DNA of 5,786 nucleotides from Nitriliruptorales bacterium. GTDB lineage: Bacteria; Actinomycetota; Nitriliruptoria; Euzebyales; Egibacteraceae. This document shows, in pieces, positions 5,666 through 5,786 of this stretch. The notes beneath the pieces are model-generated. The model ran no database searches. It had not been told where the DNA came from and worked only from the letters and a program-made list of their open reading frames with translations. The stretch spans positions 1 through 5,786 of the forward strand of contig SKPY01000435.1 of NCBI GenBank assembly GCA_007119305.1. The letters run 5' to 3'. The stretch's first letter is position 1; every line of letters begins with the position of its first letter. The position numbers and the translations under genes are program-made.

Positions 5666-5786
5666 ATGGCCAAGAAGAAGTTCGAGCGGACGAAGCCGCA
5701 TTTGAACATTGGCACGATTGGTCATATTGACCATGGGAAGACGACGTTGACGGCGGCGATCACGAATGTGCTGCATAAGCACAATC
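5666..5786 (+). CDS. tuf: Translation elongation factor Tu (EF-Tu), N-terminal part (cut by window end)
   Basis: EF-Tu is the GTPase that carries aminoacyl-tRNA to the ribosomal A site. Only the first 40 codons are present, against about 395 in the family. The start MAKKKFERTKPHLNIGT is the standard bacterial N-terminus, and the P-loop GHIDHGKT occupies residues 19-26, followed by TLTAAI. Ile21 where many bacteria have Val is also common in actinobacterial EF-Tu. It is the last gene of the classical str order. Codon use is odd: codons 1-11 all end in G or C, but from codon 12 on 10 of 29 codons end in T (CAT, ATT, GGT, AAT), unlike fusA. The reading frame is intact to the window edge. Confidence 0.97.
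   Translation, partial: MAKKKFERTKPHLNIGTIGHIDHGKTTLTAAITNVLHKHN

Noticed and set aside
5611..5730. A 39-codon frame starting as ATGA on the fusA stop and running into tuf
   Set aside because: It has no ribosome binding site of its own, reads tuf out of frame, and resembles the rpsL-rpsG mini-ORF only in starting ATGACCGC, which may be chance.
1..5786. Mobile elements, CRISPR arrays, tRNA genes, or accessory or defence genes
   Set aside because: I looked for direct repeats, terminal inverted repeats, transposase or integrase motifs and tRNA cloverleaf signatures and found none; the window is filled by core genes.

Overview
The window is a piece of the bacterial transcription and translation core: the 3' end of rpoC followed by the streptomycin (str) operon rpsL-rpsG-fusA-tuf, all on the + strand. 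Base composition is very GC-rich with mostly G/C-ending codons. S7 ends in AFAHYRW and EF-Tu begins with KFERTKPH...GTIGHIDHGKTTLTAAI, both as in Actinomycetota. RpoC reads SGARGNMTQLRQ where, from memory, mycobacteria have a divergent SGATGNFTQTRT-like segment. I therefore infer a high-GC actinobacterium outside the mycobacterium/corynebacterium group, perhaps a deep-branching class. The phylum call is fairly firm; anything finer is a guess.

Layout. Bases 1-2115 are the last 704 codons of rpoC, with its true start outside the window. Bases 2116-2535 form a 420-base non-coding stretch. It holds a perfect 10-bp GC-rich hairpin just after the rpoC stop, a second cluster of hairpins, a near-consensus sigma-70-type promoter (TTGACA, 17 bases, TACTCT) and a long structured leader of about 245 bases. 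Then come rpsL (S12, 2536-2907), rpsG (S7, 2949-3419), fusA (EF-G, 3467-5614) and the first 40 codons of tuf (EF-Tu, 5666 to the window edge), separated by gaps of only 41-51 bases.

How the parts work together. RpoC is the beta' subunit of RNA polymerase. S12 and S7 are 30S proteins of the decoding centre and of the head/exit-site region. EF-G drives translocation and EF-Tu delivers aminoacyl-tRNA. Order and spacing fit one co-transcribed str operon, separated from rpoBC by a terminator and reading from its own promoter. I see no mobile element, CRISPR array, tRNA or rRNA, and no accessory gene.

This is essentially an ordinary housekeeping locus. The points worth a second look are the long structured leader with mutually exclusive helices, an abrupt change of codon usage inside the start of tuf, an extra acidic segment in EF-G domain IV, and a 12-codon mini-ORF that overlaps the rpsG start.
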